Source: Chrysaora quinquecirrha
Taxonomy: Eukaryota; Cnidaria; Scyphozoa; Semaeostomeae; Pelagiidae
Assembly (NCBI GenBank): GCA_014526335.1
Contig: JACTAT010000037.1
Coordinates: 6,850,863-6,914,862, forward strand
DNA length: 64,000 nt
Direction of reading: 5' to 3'
In this document: one piece after another, positions 47,601 to 59,790 of the stretch
How the letters are laid out: each line of letters starts with the position of its first letter
How positions within the stretch are numbered: the stretch's first letter is position 1
Notes under the pieces: generated by a model
What the model saw: the letters and a program-made list of their open reading frames with translations, nothing else
What the model was told of the DNA's origin: nothing
Database searches by the model: none
Position numbers and translations under genes: made by a program

Positions 47601-48085
47601 CCTCCACTGTACTGATGTTATCCCTCCACAGTACTGAACAGCCTCCACTGTACTGATGTTATCCCCCCACATGCATCATGTTATCCCTCCACTGTACTGA
47701 TGTTATCCCTCCACAGTACTGAACAGCCTCCACTGTACTGATGTTATCCCCCCACATGCATCATGTTATCCCTCCACTGTACTGATGTTATCCCTCCACT
47801 GTACTGCACAACCTCCACTGTACTCAATGTTATCCCTCCGCTGTACTGAACAGCCTCCACTGTACTCAATGTTATCCCCCCACACGCATCATGTTATCCC
47901 TCCACTGTACTGATGTTATCCCTCCACTGTACTGCACAACCTCCACTGTACTCAATGTTATCCCTCCGCTGTACTGAACAGCCTCCACTGTACTCAATGT
48001 TATCCCCCCACACGCATCATGTTATCCCTCCACTGTACTGAACAACCTCCACTGTACTGCACAGCCTCCACTGTACTGCACAGAC
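44632..48085. mobile_element. Foldback transposon copy 2 with longer minisatellite arms
   Basis: Starts CCCGGGGTAATGTCTGTGCA like copy 1. The left arm (44650-46440) consists of direct minisatellite units, including a duplicated block: the series starting near 44960 recurs from about 45520. The core left side is 46441-46960 and the core right side, inverted, 47040-47395. The right arm has inverted units to 48085, where the end is truncated after tgcacagac and lacks the CCCGGG terminus. It lies upstream of the first PRPF6 exon found. Minus- and plus-strand frames reading repeated LHCTEQPPLYSM or YSGGCSVQRRDN units are repeat artefacts. Confidence 0.85.
46559..46726 (+). CDS. Unknown acidic peptide in the core of foldback copy 2
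   Basis: MDEECKSFLLEAPSKKSSS then YFDCYLESLEACLGLEKLK and DLDEDLS, after which one extra base shifts the frame to a stop. In the other frame the similarity to copy 1 continues (GEARRCLIPFN, GDIDLHSENEDYE). The inverted arm repeats it from 47271 downward, with a stop inside. Truncated transposon gene; family unknown. Confidence 0.35.
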   Translation: MDEECKSFLLEAPSKKSSSPKSYFDCYLESLEACLGLEKLKDDGDLDEDLSQKRS

Positions 48086-49800
48086 TTTAAAGTTCTGACG
48101 TAGGCTGAACTGTTGTTAATCAGCCTCCTTTTCCATACTACCTGCCACCCTGCGTAATCCATGATGCCACAGATGTCACGGTAAATTCTATCCAGGATAA
48201 AATTCCCTTGTACATGTCTCAGTGGTATTATTAAGTAGTAACGAATCATTTGCACCGAATAGTCCTTATTATACTAAACAAAAAAGGTGTGATTTCCCCT
48301 AGCCAATGGCAAACGAATTGGTTTCACCCTTGAAATGTTCTCAAAAACGAAACACGCTCAACACAAACACTCTTTTCTTTTATGCATCGTGCTGAGCAGT
48401 CCTCAGTCCAACAAAACTCTACCCTCCCACCCCTTTTACTTTAATCCCAATTTAACGCCAAGTGAAGTCTGTGGACACAGAAGCCAAAAGCACGAACTTT
48501 TTTATACCTTTTGTTATTCGTCAAATCTCTCTCCTCCCATTGTTGACAAGTATAAGTTGTAGAGATAAAGAAGTGTGAACGTGCATTATGAGAACTCTCT
48601 CTCGGTAATATCCGGAAATATCAAAGCTACAGCTTAAACTATCTGGCAGTTGAACCCCGCTCGCATATTTTACACAAGAGTTGGACATTGATTTTGCCTT
48701 TGGAACACGGCCCCCACTCGTCATCATTGCACCCCTCTCTGGATTGCTGACTGCACCCGTAGTCGACAGAGACTCCGACCCTCTGTATAGCTACGCCACC
48801 GTCAGCACGCTACAAATATCCTAAAGGTTTGGCATTGCCCGCCCAAACTGGGTTCTCCCCAGGACGGGTCTTGCTCAACCACTGAAATCACTAGCCTGTC
48901 TCTTGTCACGTCACACTTCCAATGCCCACATATAGTATTTTATAATGAAATTTAGTACCGTATGTAATGTATAGTAATGTAGACAGTTTTTATCTATATA
49001 TGTAGAATGTTTATTGTCTTTGTTGTCTAAATGAAGTTTTATTAGTTGTTGCCAGCATACATATGGCTTGTTTCTCTGTTGTATTCTCCGCACAGGAAAA
49101 GGGGGCTGATTAAGCAAACACTATTTACAGAGTTGGGCATTACATTTCTCTAATCTCTACTGCTCATCGCGCAAAATCAACTATACTGCTGGACAATTAA
49201 ATATCGTTTTAGACATGTAAATCAATGTATATTTCTTATTTACGAATTCCAGCAAATGCGGCTAAAAATCATCAAGATCGGAGCCGGATTTTGGAGAAAA
49301 TGAAAATTCCATCCCATATTTTCCGGCAAACGGGAATTCCGGTACACCCCGATTACTGAAACATTATTTTGCAGCCTTACCACATGAATAAAAACTCTCG
49401 GAAAGCAAAGACGACCCCAAATAAGCTTTAAACAACTTTCTTCGATTAGACGGGATAATAAGTAAGGGTTTTAAGTAGATGCCAGCCATCACAACTCGTT
49501 CATTAGCCAGCAAAGCAACTATATCCCTAGCTAGAATTTCCGATTGCTCTATCATCCTTGAGATAATATTAGGCAGGAACCCTAATTAGGTTGTTATTTC
49601 GTTTTCACCCCATTGTAATCTTGATATAGGTCCCCAATAATTGAAACGAACAGTACTCTGATATCTGATAAGATCATAAGATCGGAACGTTCACTAAACT
49701 CAAGTCTATATTTTTGAATTTCTTATTCCCAAGACAATCAATGTTACTGACATCTGAAATAAGCGCGATAAAAAACAAAGTTTCAATTTGGAAGATTTCA
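48086..49800. other. No gene seen
   Basis: No exon, tRNA-like or inverted-repeat structure could be supported. The short minus ORFs at 48022-48255 and 49364-49555 show no domain. Confidence 0.4.
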
Positions 49801-49820
49801 AACCATAAGCTCTTGCTTTG

Positions 49821-50047
49821 TGACGTCACAGAGAACAGACAATTGAAATGACGTAACAATCAAAACTCACGGCATAAATAAGAAGAGCGCAACATTCTGT
49901 TAGAAAGCCATTCGCTGTGCAGACAATACTATTGAGTTTGATATGTCCAGGGTCGACCACATACCAAAGCTATTTACAGAGGCATTCAAAAATGATGGAA
50001 TCAGAGGCGTGACTTTATCAAGAGGCGTAATTCGACTGACCGATTGA
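49821..50047 (+). promoter_or_regulatory. Candidate CRE/TATA promoter with a short ORF before the satellite
   Basis: A perfect CRE octamer TGACGTCA lies at 49821-49828 and a second ATF-like TGACGTAA at 49849-49856. A TATA-like cataaataag follows near 49872, and ATG at 49943 opens a 34-codon frame starting MSRVDHIPKLFTEAFKNDG. The order and spacing are promoter-like. No downstream exon was established, so this may be coincidence. Confidence 0.3.
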
Positions 50048-50754
50048 CTGTTTAGTTCGCAAAGGAAAAGAAAGAGAGATAGAAACATACGGCAAATTTG
50101 GAAGAATGGAGAATTAAATTTTTAGCAAGAATAAGTAAGAACGTTCATATATAGCAAGCAAACACTTTCACTATAAACAAGCAACAATTCTATAGCAAGT
50201 ACGTTCACTTAACAACATAATTACTTGATCGTTTTTTCATAGTTTCATTGCTACGAATCTAAACCATGAGTAAAGACTGATCATAGAAAGAAGGTTCGAG
50301 AAAAACGAAAGAGAAGAAATAATGAAGCAAGCTGGTTAGATGAGAATAAATTACTAAATAAGAGTAAAGGCATGAAGAAAAGAAAAACCAATTTAAATTC
50401 ATTCAAAGAAGGTAAGCAAAATTAAATGCTTGTCGAAAAAAGACAAGCATTGCAAGAGAAAGAAGAAATGAAAGAAGCTGCTGAATCATGCACGCATACA
50501 ATATATAATTATCATAAGTGAGCAAGCAAGAAATTAGATACCATTTGATTGACTTAGAACTGCATCGTGTGAACACTAAGAAAAACAAAATTTGATGCTG
50601 ATATGTATTTCAGAAAGAAAACATGAGTAAAAAGACAGAAAATAAAAAAGTAGCTTGTTTTGCTTAAGACAGAAATAAGCTGCTATAAAGCCAAACTTGA
50701 GAAGAGGAAGTCTGAGACCGCCTCGGCAAAAACCAAGAAACGAACAAATATATA

Positions 50755-53700
50755 AACAATAAGAGGAAGAAAGCGTGAATATGAAGAAGTTTTGAAATTC
50801 AGAAGAACATATTAAAGATCGAAAAATCTTGGCTGAAGAAAAGGAACAGATGAAGCTGAAGTGGGAGAACTGACTTGATAAAAACCAAGAAACTTGCAAA
50901 AATAGCAACTAAGTAAACAATAAGAGGAAGAAGATTGTCACGTTGAAGAAGATCATGAAATTCAGAAGAAGACTGCGAGGATCGAAAATGCTGGCTGAAG
51001 AAAAGGAATACATGAAGCTTGAGTGGGAGAACAGATTTGATAAAAGCCAAGAAACTTGCAAAAATAGCAACTAAGTAAACAATGAGAGGAAGAAGATTGT
51101 CACCTTGAAGAAGAACATGAAATTCAAAAGAAGACTGCGAGGATCGAAAATGCTGGCTGAAGAAAAGGAACAGATGAAGCTTGAGTGGGAGAACAGATTT
51201 GATAAAAACCAAGAAACTTGCAAAAAAAGCAAATAAGTAAGCAATGAGAGGAAGAGATTGTCACGTTGTAGAAGATCATGAAATTCAGAAGAAGACTGCG
51301 AGGATCGAAAATGCTGGCTGAAGAAAAGAAATAAATGAAGCTGAAGTGGGAGAACAGATTTGATAAAAACCAAGAAACTTGCAAAAAAAGCAACTAAGTA
51401 AACAATAAGAGGAAGAAGATTGTCACCTTGAAGAAGAACATGAAATTCAAAAGAAGACTGCGAGGATCGAAAATGCTGGCTGAAGAAAAGGAACAGATGA
51501 AGCTTGAGTGGGAGAACAGATTTGATAAAAACAAGTAAACTTGCAAAAATAGCAACTAAGTAAACAATGAGAGGAAGAAGATTGTCACCTTGAAAAAGAT
51601 CATGAAATTCAGAAGATGACTGCGAGGATCGAAAATGCTGGCTGAAGAAAAGGAACAGATGAAGCTTGAGTGGGAGAACAGATTTGATAAAAACAAGTAA
51701 ACTTGCAAAAATAGCAACTAAGTAAACAATGAGAGGAAGAAGATTGTCACGTTGAAGAAGATCATGAAATTCAGAAGATGACTGCGAGGATCGAAAATGC
51801 TGGCTGAAGAAAAGGAATACATGAAGCTTGAGTGGGAGAACAGATTTGATAAAAGCCAAGAAACTTGCAAAAATAGCAACTAAGTAAACAATGAGAGGAA
51901 GAAGATTGTCACCTTGAAGAAGAACATGAAATTCAAAAGAAGACTGCGAGGATCGAAAATGCTGGCTGAAGAAAAGGAACAGATGAAGCTTGAGTGGGAG
52001 AACAGATTTGATAAAAACCAAGAAACTTGCAAAAAAAGCAACTAAGTAAACAATAAGAGGAAGAAGATTGTCACGTTGAAGAAGATCATGAAATTCAGAA
52101 GAAGACTGCGAGGATCGAAAATGCTGGCTGAAGAAAAGGAATACATGAAGCTTGAGTGGGAGAACAGATTTGATAAAAGCCAAGAAACTTGCAAAAATAG
52201 CAACTAAGTAAACAATGAGAGGAAGAAGATTGTCACCTTGAAGAAGAACATGAAATTCAAAAGAAGACTGCGAGGATCGAAAATGCTGGCTGAAGAAAAG
52301 GAACAGATGAAGCTTGAGTGGGAGAACAGATTTGATAAAAACCAAGAAACTTGCAAAAAAAGCAACTAAGTAAACAATAAGAGGAAGAAGATTGTCACGT
52401 TGAAGAAGATCATGAAATTCAGAAGAAGACTGCGAGGATCGAAAATGCTGGCTGAAGAAAAGGAATACATGAAGCTTGAGTGGGAGAACAGATTTGACAA
52501 AAGCCAAGAAACTTGCAAAAATAGCAACTAAGTAAACAATGAGAGGAAGAAGATTGTCACCTTGAAGAAGAACATGAAATTCAAAAGAAGACTGCGAGGA
52601 TCGAAAATGCTGGCTGAAGAAAAGGAACAGATGAAGCTTGAGTGGGAGAACAGATTTGATAAAAACAAGTAAACTTGCAAAAAAAGCAACTAAGTAAACA
52701 ATAAGAGGAAGAAGTTTGTCACCTTGAAAAAGATCATGAAATTCAGAAGATGACTGCGAGGATCGAAAATGCTGGCTGAAGAAAAGGAATAGATGAAGCT
52801 TGAGTGGGAGAACAGATTTGATAAAAACCAAGAAACTTGCAAAAATAGCAACTAAGTAAACAATAAGAGGAAGAAGTTTGTCACCTTGAAAAAGATCATG
52901 AAATTCAGAAGAAGACTACGAGGATCGGAAATGCTGGCTGAAGAAAAGGAACAGATGAAGCTGAAGTGGGAGAACAGATTTGATAAAACCAAGAAACTTG
53001 CAAAAAATAGCAACCAAGTAAACAATGAGAGGAAGAAGAAAATGCTGGCTGAAGAAAAGGAACAGATGAAGCTGAAGTGGGAGAACAGATTTGATAAAAC
53101 CAAGAAACTTGCAAAAAATAGCAACCAAGTAAACAATGAGAGGAAGAAGATTGTCACCTTGAAAAAGATCATGAAATTCAGAAGATGACTGCGAGGATCG
53201 AAAATGCTGGCTGAAGAAAAGGAATAGATGAAGCTTGAGTGGGAGAACAGATTTGATAAAAACCAAGAAACTTGCAAAAATAGCAAATAAGTAAGCAATG
53301 AGAGGAAGAGATTGTCACGTTGTAGAAGATCATGAAATTCAGAAGAAGACTGCGAGGATCGAAAATGCTGGCTGAAGAAAAGAAATAAATGAAGCTGAAG
53401 TGGGAGAACCAATTTGGTAAAAACCAAGAAACTTGCAAAAAAAAGCAAATGAGTAAACAATGAGAGGAAGAAGATTGCCACCTGAAAAAGATCATGAAAT
53501 TCAGAAGACTGCGAGGATCGAAAATGCTGGCTGAAGAAAAGAAATAAATGAGGCTTGAGTTGGAAAACAGATTTGATAAAAACCAAGAAACTTGCAAAAA
53601 ATAGCAAATGAGTAAACAATGAGAGGAAGAAGATTGCCACCTGAAAAAGATCATGAAATTCAGAAGAAGACTGCGAGGATCGAAAATGCTGGCTGAAGAA

Positions 53701-56700
53701 AAGAAATAAATGAGGCTTGAGTTGGAGAACCGATTTAATAAAAACCAAGAAACTTGCAAAAATAGCAAATAAGTAAGCAATGAGAGGAAGAGATTGTCAC
53801 GTTGTAGAAGATCATGAAATTCAGAAGAAGACTGCGAGGATCGAAAATGCTGGCTGAAGAAAAGAAATAAATGAGGCTTGAGTTGGAAAACAGATTTGAT
53901 AAAAACCAAGAAACTTGCAAAAATAGCAAATAAGTAAGCAATGAGAGGAAGAGATTGTCACGTTGTAGAAGATCATGAAATTCAGAAGAAGACTGCGAGG
54001 ATCGAAAATGCTGGCTGAAGAAAAGAAATAAATGAGGCTTGAGTGGGAGAACAACTTTGATAAAAACAAATAAACTTGCAAAAAATAGCAACCAAGTAAA
54101 CAATAAGAGGAAGAAGATTGTCACCTTGAAAAAGATCATGAAATTCAGAAGAAGACTGCGAGGATCGAAAATGCTGGCTGAAGAAAAGGAATAGATGAAG
54201 CTTGAGTGGGAGAACAAACTTGATAAAAACAAATAAACTTGCAAAAAATAGCAACTACGTAAACAATGAGAGGAAGAAGATTGTCACCTTGGAAAAGATC
54301 ATGAAATTCAGAAGAAGACTGCGAGGATCGAAAATGCTTGCTGAAGAAAAGAAATAAATGAAGCTTGAGTTGGAGAACAACTTTGATAAAAACAAATAAA
54401 CTTGCAAAAAATAGCAACCAAGTAAACAATGAGAAGAAGAAGATTGTCACCTTGAAAAAGATCATGAAATTCAGAAGAAGACTGCGAGGATCGAAAATGC
54501 TGGCTGAAGAAAAGGAATAGATGAAGCTTGAGTGGGAGAACAAACTTGATAAAAACAAATAAACTTGCAAAAAAAGCAACTACGTAAACAATGAGAGGAA
54601 GAAGATTGTCACCTTGAAAAAGATCATGAAATTCAGAAGAAGACTGCGAGGATCGAAAATGCTGGCTGAAGAAAAGAAATAAATGAGGCTTGAGTTGGAG
54701 AACAACTTTGATAAAAACAAATAAACTTGCAAAAAATAGCAACCAAGTAAACAATGAGAGGAAGAAGATTGTCACCTTGAAAAAGATCATGAAATTCAGA
54801 AGAAGACTGCGAGGATCGAAAATGCTTGCTGAAGAAAAGAAATAAATGAAGCTTGAGTTGGAGAACAACTTTGATAAAAACAAATAAACTTGCAAAAAAT
54901 AGCAAATAAGTAAACAATGAGAGGAAGAGATTGTCACGTTGTAGAAGATCATGAAATTCAGAAGAAGACTGCGAGGATCGAAAATGCTGGCTGAAGAAAA
55001 GAAATAAATGAAGCTTGAGTTGGAGAACAAATTTGATAAAAACAAATAAACTTGCAAAAAATAGCAAATAAGTAAACAATGAGAGGAAGAGATTGTCACG
55101 TTGTAGAAGATCATGAAATTCAGAAGAAGACTGCGAGGATAGAAAATGCTGGCTGAAGAAAAGAAATAAATGAAGCTTGAGTTGGAGAACAGATTTGATA
55201 AAAACAAATAAACTTGCAAAAAATAGCAAATAAGTAAACAATGAGAGGAAGAGATTGTCACCTTGAAAAAGATCATGAAATTCAGAAGAAGACAGCGAGG
55301 ATCGAAAATGCTGGCTGAAGAAAAGAAATAAATGAAGCTTGAGTTGGAGAACAGATTTGATAAAAACAAATAAACTTGCAAAAAATAGCAAATAAGTAAA
55401 CAATGAGAGGAAGAGATTGTCACCTTGAAAAAGATCATGAAATTCAGAAGAAGACAGCGAAGATCGAAAATGCTGGCTGAAGAAAAGAAATAAATGAAGC
55501 TTGAGTTGGAGAACAAATTTGATAAAAACAAATAAACTTGCAAAAAATAGCAAATAAGTAAACAATGAGAGGAAGAGATTGTCACGTTGTAGAAGATCAT
55601 GAAATTCAGAAGAAGACTGCGAGGATCGAAAATGCTGGCTGAAGAAAAGAAATAAATGAAGCTTGAGTTGGAGAACAGATTTGATAAAAACAAATAAACT
55701 TGCAAAAAATAGCAAATAAGTAAACAATGAGAGGAAGAGATTGTCACGTTGTAGAAGATCATGAAATTCAGAAGAAGACTGCGAGGATCGAAAATGCTGG
55801 CTGAAGAAAAGAAATAAATGAAGCTTGAGTTGGAGAACAAATTTGATAAAAACAAATAAACTTGCAAAAAATAGCAAATAAGTAAACAATGAGAGGAAGA
55901 GATTGTCACCTTGAAAAAGATCATGAAATTCAGAAGAAGACAGCGAGGATCGAAAATGCTGGCTGAAGAAAAGAAATAAATGAAGCTTGAGTTGGAGAAC
56001 AAATTTGATAAAACAAATAAACTTGCAAAAATAGCAAATAAGTAAACAATGAGAGGAAGAGATTGTCACGTTGTAGAAGATCATGAAATTCACAAGAAGA
56101 CAGCGAGGATCGAAAATGCTGGCTGAAGAAAAGAAATAAATGAAGCTTGAGTTGGAGAACAAATTTGATAAAAACAAATAAACTTGCAAAAAATAGCAAA
56201 TAAGTAAACAATGAGAGGAAGAGATTGTCACGTTGTAGAAGATCATGAAATTCAGAAGAAGACTGCGAGGATCGAAAATGCTGGCTGAAGAAAAGAAATA
56301 AATGAAGCTTGAGTTGGAGAACAAATTTGATAAAAACAAATAAACTTGCAAAAAAAGCAACTACGTAAACAATGAGAGGAAGAAAATTGTCACCTTGAAA
56401 AAGATCATAAAATTTAGAAGAAGACTGCGAGGATCGAAAATGCTGGCTGAAGAAAAGAAATAAATGAAGCTTGAGTTGGAGAACAAATTTGATAAAAACA
56501 AATAAACTTGCAAAAAATAGCAAATAAGTAAACAATGAGAGGAAGAGATTGTCACGTTGTAGAAGATCATGAAATTCAGAAGAAGACAGCGAGGATCGAA
56601 AATGCTGGCTGAAGAAAAGAAATAAATGAAGCTTGAGTTGGAGAACAAATTTGATAAAAACAAATAAACTTGCAAAAAATAGCAAATAAGTAAACAATGA

Positions 56701-59700
56701 GAGGAAGAGATTGTCACCTTGAAAAAGATCATGAAATTCAGAAGAAGACAGCGAGGATCGAAAATGCTGGCTGAAGAAAAGAAATAAATGAAGCTTGAGT
56801 TGGAGAACAAATTTGATAAAAACAAATAAACTTGCAAAAAATAGCAAATAAGTAAACAATGAGAGGAAGAGATTGTCACGTTGTAGAAGATCATGAAATT
56901 CAGAAGAAGACTGCGAGGATCGAAAATGCTGGCTGAAGAAAAGAAATAAATGAAGCTTGAGTTGGAGAACAAATTTGATAAAAACAAATAAACTTGCAAA
57001 AAAAGCAACTACGTAAACAATGAGAGGAAGAAGATTGTCACCTTGAAAAAGATCATGAAATTCAGAAGAAGACTGCGAGGATCTAAAATACTGGCTGAAG
57101 AAAAGGAATAAATGGGGCTTGAGTTGGAGAACCGATTTGATAAAAACCAAGAAACTTGCAAGAACAGCAAATAAGTAAACAATGCTAGGAAGAACAGTGT
57201 TACTTTGAAGAAGATTGTGAAATTCAGAAGAAGACTGCGAGGATCGAAAATACTGGCTGAAGAAAAGAAATAAATGAAGCTTGAGTTGGAGAACAAATTT
57301 GATAAAAGCAAATAAACTTGCAAAAAATAGCAAATAAGTAAACAATGAGAGGAAGAGATTGTCACGTTGTAGAAGATCATGAAATTCAGAAGAAGACAGC
57401 GAGGATCGAAAATGCTGGCTGAAGAAAATAAATAAATGAAGCTTGAGTTGGAGAACAGATTTGATAAAAACAAATAAACTTGCAAAAAATAGCAAATAAG
57501 TAAACAATGAGAGGAAGAGATTGTCACGTTGTAGAAGATCATGAAATTCAGAAGAAGACAGCGAGGATCGAAAATGCTGGCTGAAGAAAAGAAATAAATG
57601 AAGCTTGAGTTGGAGAACAAATTTGATAAAAACAAATAAACTTGCAAAAAATAAGTAAACAATGAGAGGAAGAGATTGTCACGTTGTAGAAGATCATGAA
57701 ATTCAGAAGAAGACTGCGAGGATCGAAAATGCTGGCTGAAGAAAAGAAATAAATGAAGCTTGAGTTGGAGAACAGATTTGATAAAAACAAATAAACTTGC
57801 AAAAAATAGCAAATAAGTAAACAATGAGAGGAAGAGATTGTCACGTTGTAGAAGATCATGAAATTCAGAAGAAGACAGCGAGGATCGAAAATGCTGGCTG
57901 AAGAAAAGAAATAAATGAAGCTTGAGTTGGAGAACAGATTTGATAAAAACAAATAAACTTGCAAAAAATAGCAAATAAGTAAACAATGAGAGGAAGAGAT
58001 TGTCACGTTGTAGAAGATCATGAAATTCAGAAGAAGACTGCGAGGATCGAAAATGCTGGCTGAAGAAAAGAAATAAATGAAGCTTGAGTTGGAGAACAAA
58101 TTTGATAAAAACAAATAAACTTGCAAAAAAAGCAACTACGTAAACAATGAGAGGAAGAAGATTGTCACCTTGAAAAAGATCATGAAATTCAGAAGAAGAC
58201 AGCGAGGATCGAAAATGCTGGCTGAAGAAAAGAAATAAATGAAGCTTGAGTTGGAGAACAAATTTGATAAAAACAAATAAACTTGCAAAAAATAGCAAAT
58301 AAGTAAACAATGAGAGGAAGAGATTGTCACGTTGTAGAAGATCATGAAATTCAGAAGAAGACAGCGAGGATCGAAAATGCTGGCTGAAGAAAAGAAATAA
58401 ATGAAGCTTGAGTTGGAGAACAAATTTGATAAAACAAATAAACTTGCAAAAATAGCAAATAAGTAAACAATGAGAGGAAGAGATTGTCACGTTGTAGAAG
58501 ATCATGAAATTCAGAAGAAGACAGCGAGGATCGAAAATGCTGGCTGAAGAAAAGAAATAAATGAAGCTTGAGTTGGAGAACAGATTTGATAAAAACAAAT
58601 AAACTTACAAAAAATAGCAAATAAGTAAACAATGAGAGGAAGAGATTGTCACGTTGTAGAAGATCATGAAATTCAGAAGAAGACAGCGAGGATTGAAAAT
58701 GCTCGCTGAAGAAAAGAAATAAATGAAGCTTGAGTTGGAGAACAGATTTGATAAAAACAAATAAACTTGCAAAAAATAGCAAATAAGTAAACAATGAGAG
58801 GAAGAGATTGTCACGTTGTAGAAGATCATGAAATTCAGAAGAAGACAGCGAGGATCGAAAATGCTGGCTGAAGAAAAGAAATAAATGAAGCTTGAGTTGG
58901 AGAACAAACTTGATAAAAACAAATAAACTTGCAAAAAAAGCAACTACGTAAACAATGAGAGGAAGAAGATTGTCACCTTGAAAAAGATCATGAAATTCAG
59001 AAGAAGACTGCGAGGATCGAAAATGCTGGCTGAAGAAAAGGAATAGATGAAGCTTGAGTTGGAGAACAAACTTGATAAAAACAAATAAACTTGCAAAAAA
59101 TAGCAACTACGTAAACAATGAGAGGAAGAAGATTGTCACCTTGAAAAAGATCATGAAATTCAGAAGAAGACTGCGAGGATCGAAAATGCTGGCTGAAGAA
59201 AAGGAATAGATGAAGCTTGAGTGGGAGAACCGATTTGATAAAAACCAAGAAACTTGCAAGAACAGCAAATAAGTAAACAATGCTAGGAAGAACAGTGTTA
59301 CTTTGAAGAAGATTGTGAAATTCAGAAGAACATTTGGAAGATCGAAAAATGCTGGCTGAAGAAAGTAACAGCTGAAGCTTGAGTGGGAGACAGTCTCGAC
59401 GGAAACCAAGAAACTTGCAAGAACAGCCAAAAAGTAAACAATGCTAGGAAGAACAGTTTGTCTTTGAAGGAGATCGTGAATCTCATAAGAACATTGTGAA
59501 GATCGAAAAATGCTGGCTGAAGAAAGGGAACAAATGAAGTTTGAGTGGGAGACTGGATTGAAACGAAGAAATTTGCAATGGCAGGAAGAACAGTGTCACT
59601 TTGAAGAAGATCGTGCAACTCAGAAGAACATTGTGAAGATCGAAAAATCTTGTCTGAACACAATGAATAGATGAAGCTTAAGCAGGAGACCGACTGGACA

Positions 59701-59790
59701 AAAACTCAAAAAATTGCAAACAGCAAATAAATAAACAATGAGGGGAAGAAGAGTGTCATTCAGGAGAACACTGTGAAGATAAAAACCAAG
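50755..59790. repeat. 162-bp satellite array, about 55 copies
   Basis: The phrase gatcgaaaatgctggctgaa recurs every 161-162 bp (for example 50989, 51151, 51312, 51474 and 51636 for tgctgg; 55633 and 55795 further on). The edges (50755-50930 and 59260-59790) are divergent and the middle is homogeneous, as expected from unequal exchange. Left copies carry gaacagatgaagcttgagtg; those from about 54.6 to 59.0 kb carry aaataaatgaagcttgagtt. At 51.8-52.5 kb copies alternate as a 324-bp dimer. The + strand is purine-rich, so antisense frames stay open for 500-586 codons, often two at once; these are shadows. A 100-codon + frame survives at 52886-53188 (coil-like, MLAEEKEQMKLKWENR). Confidence 0.95.

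Noticed and set aside
51071..52831. 586-codon minus-strand ORF as a membrane protein
   Set aside because: It is the antisense of a purine-rich 162-bp satellite; neighbouring frames are open at the same time and the peptide only repeats the unit.
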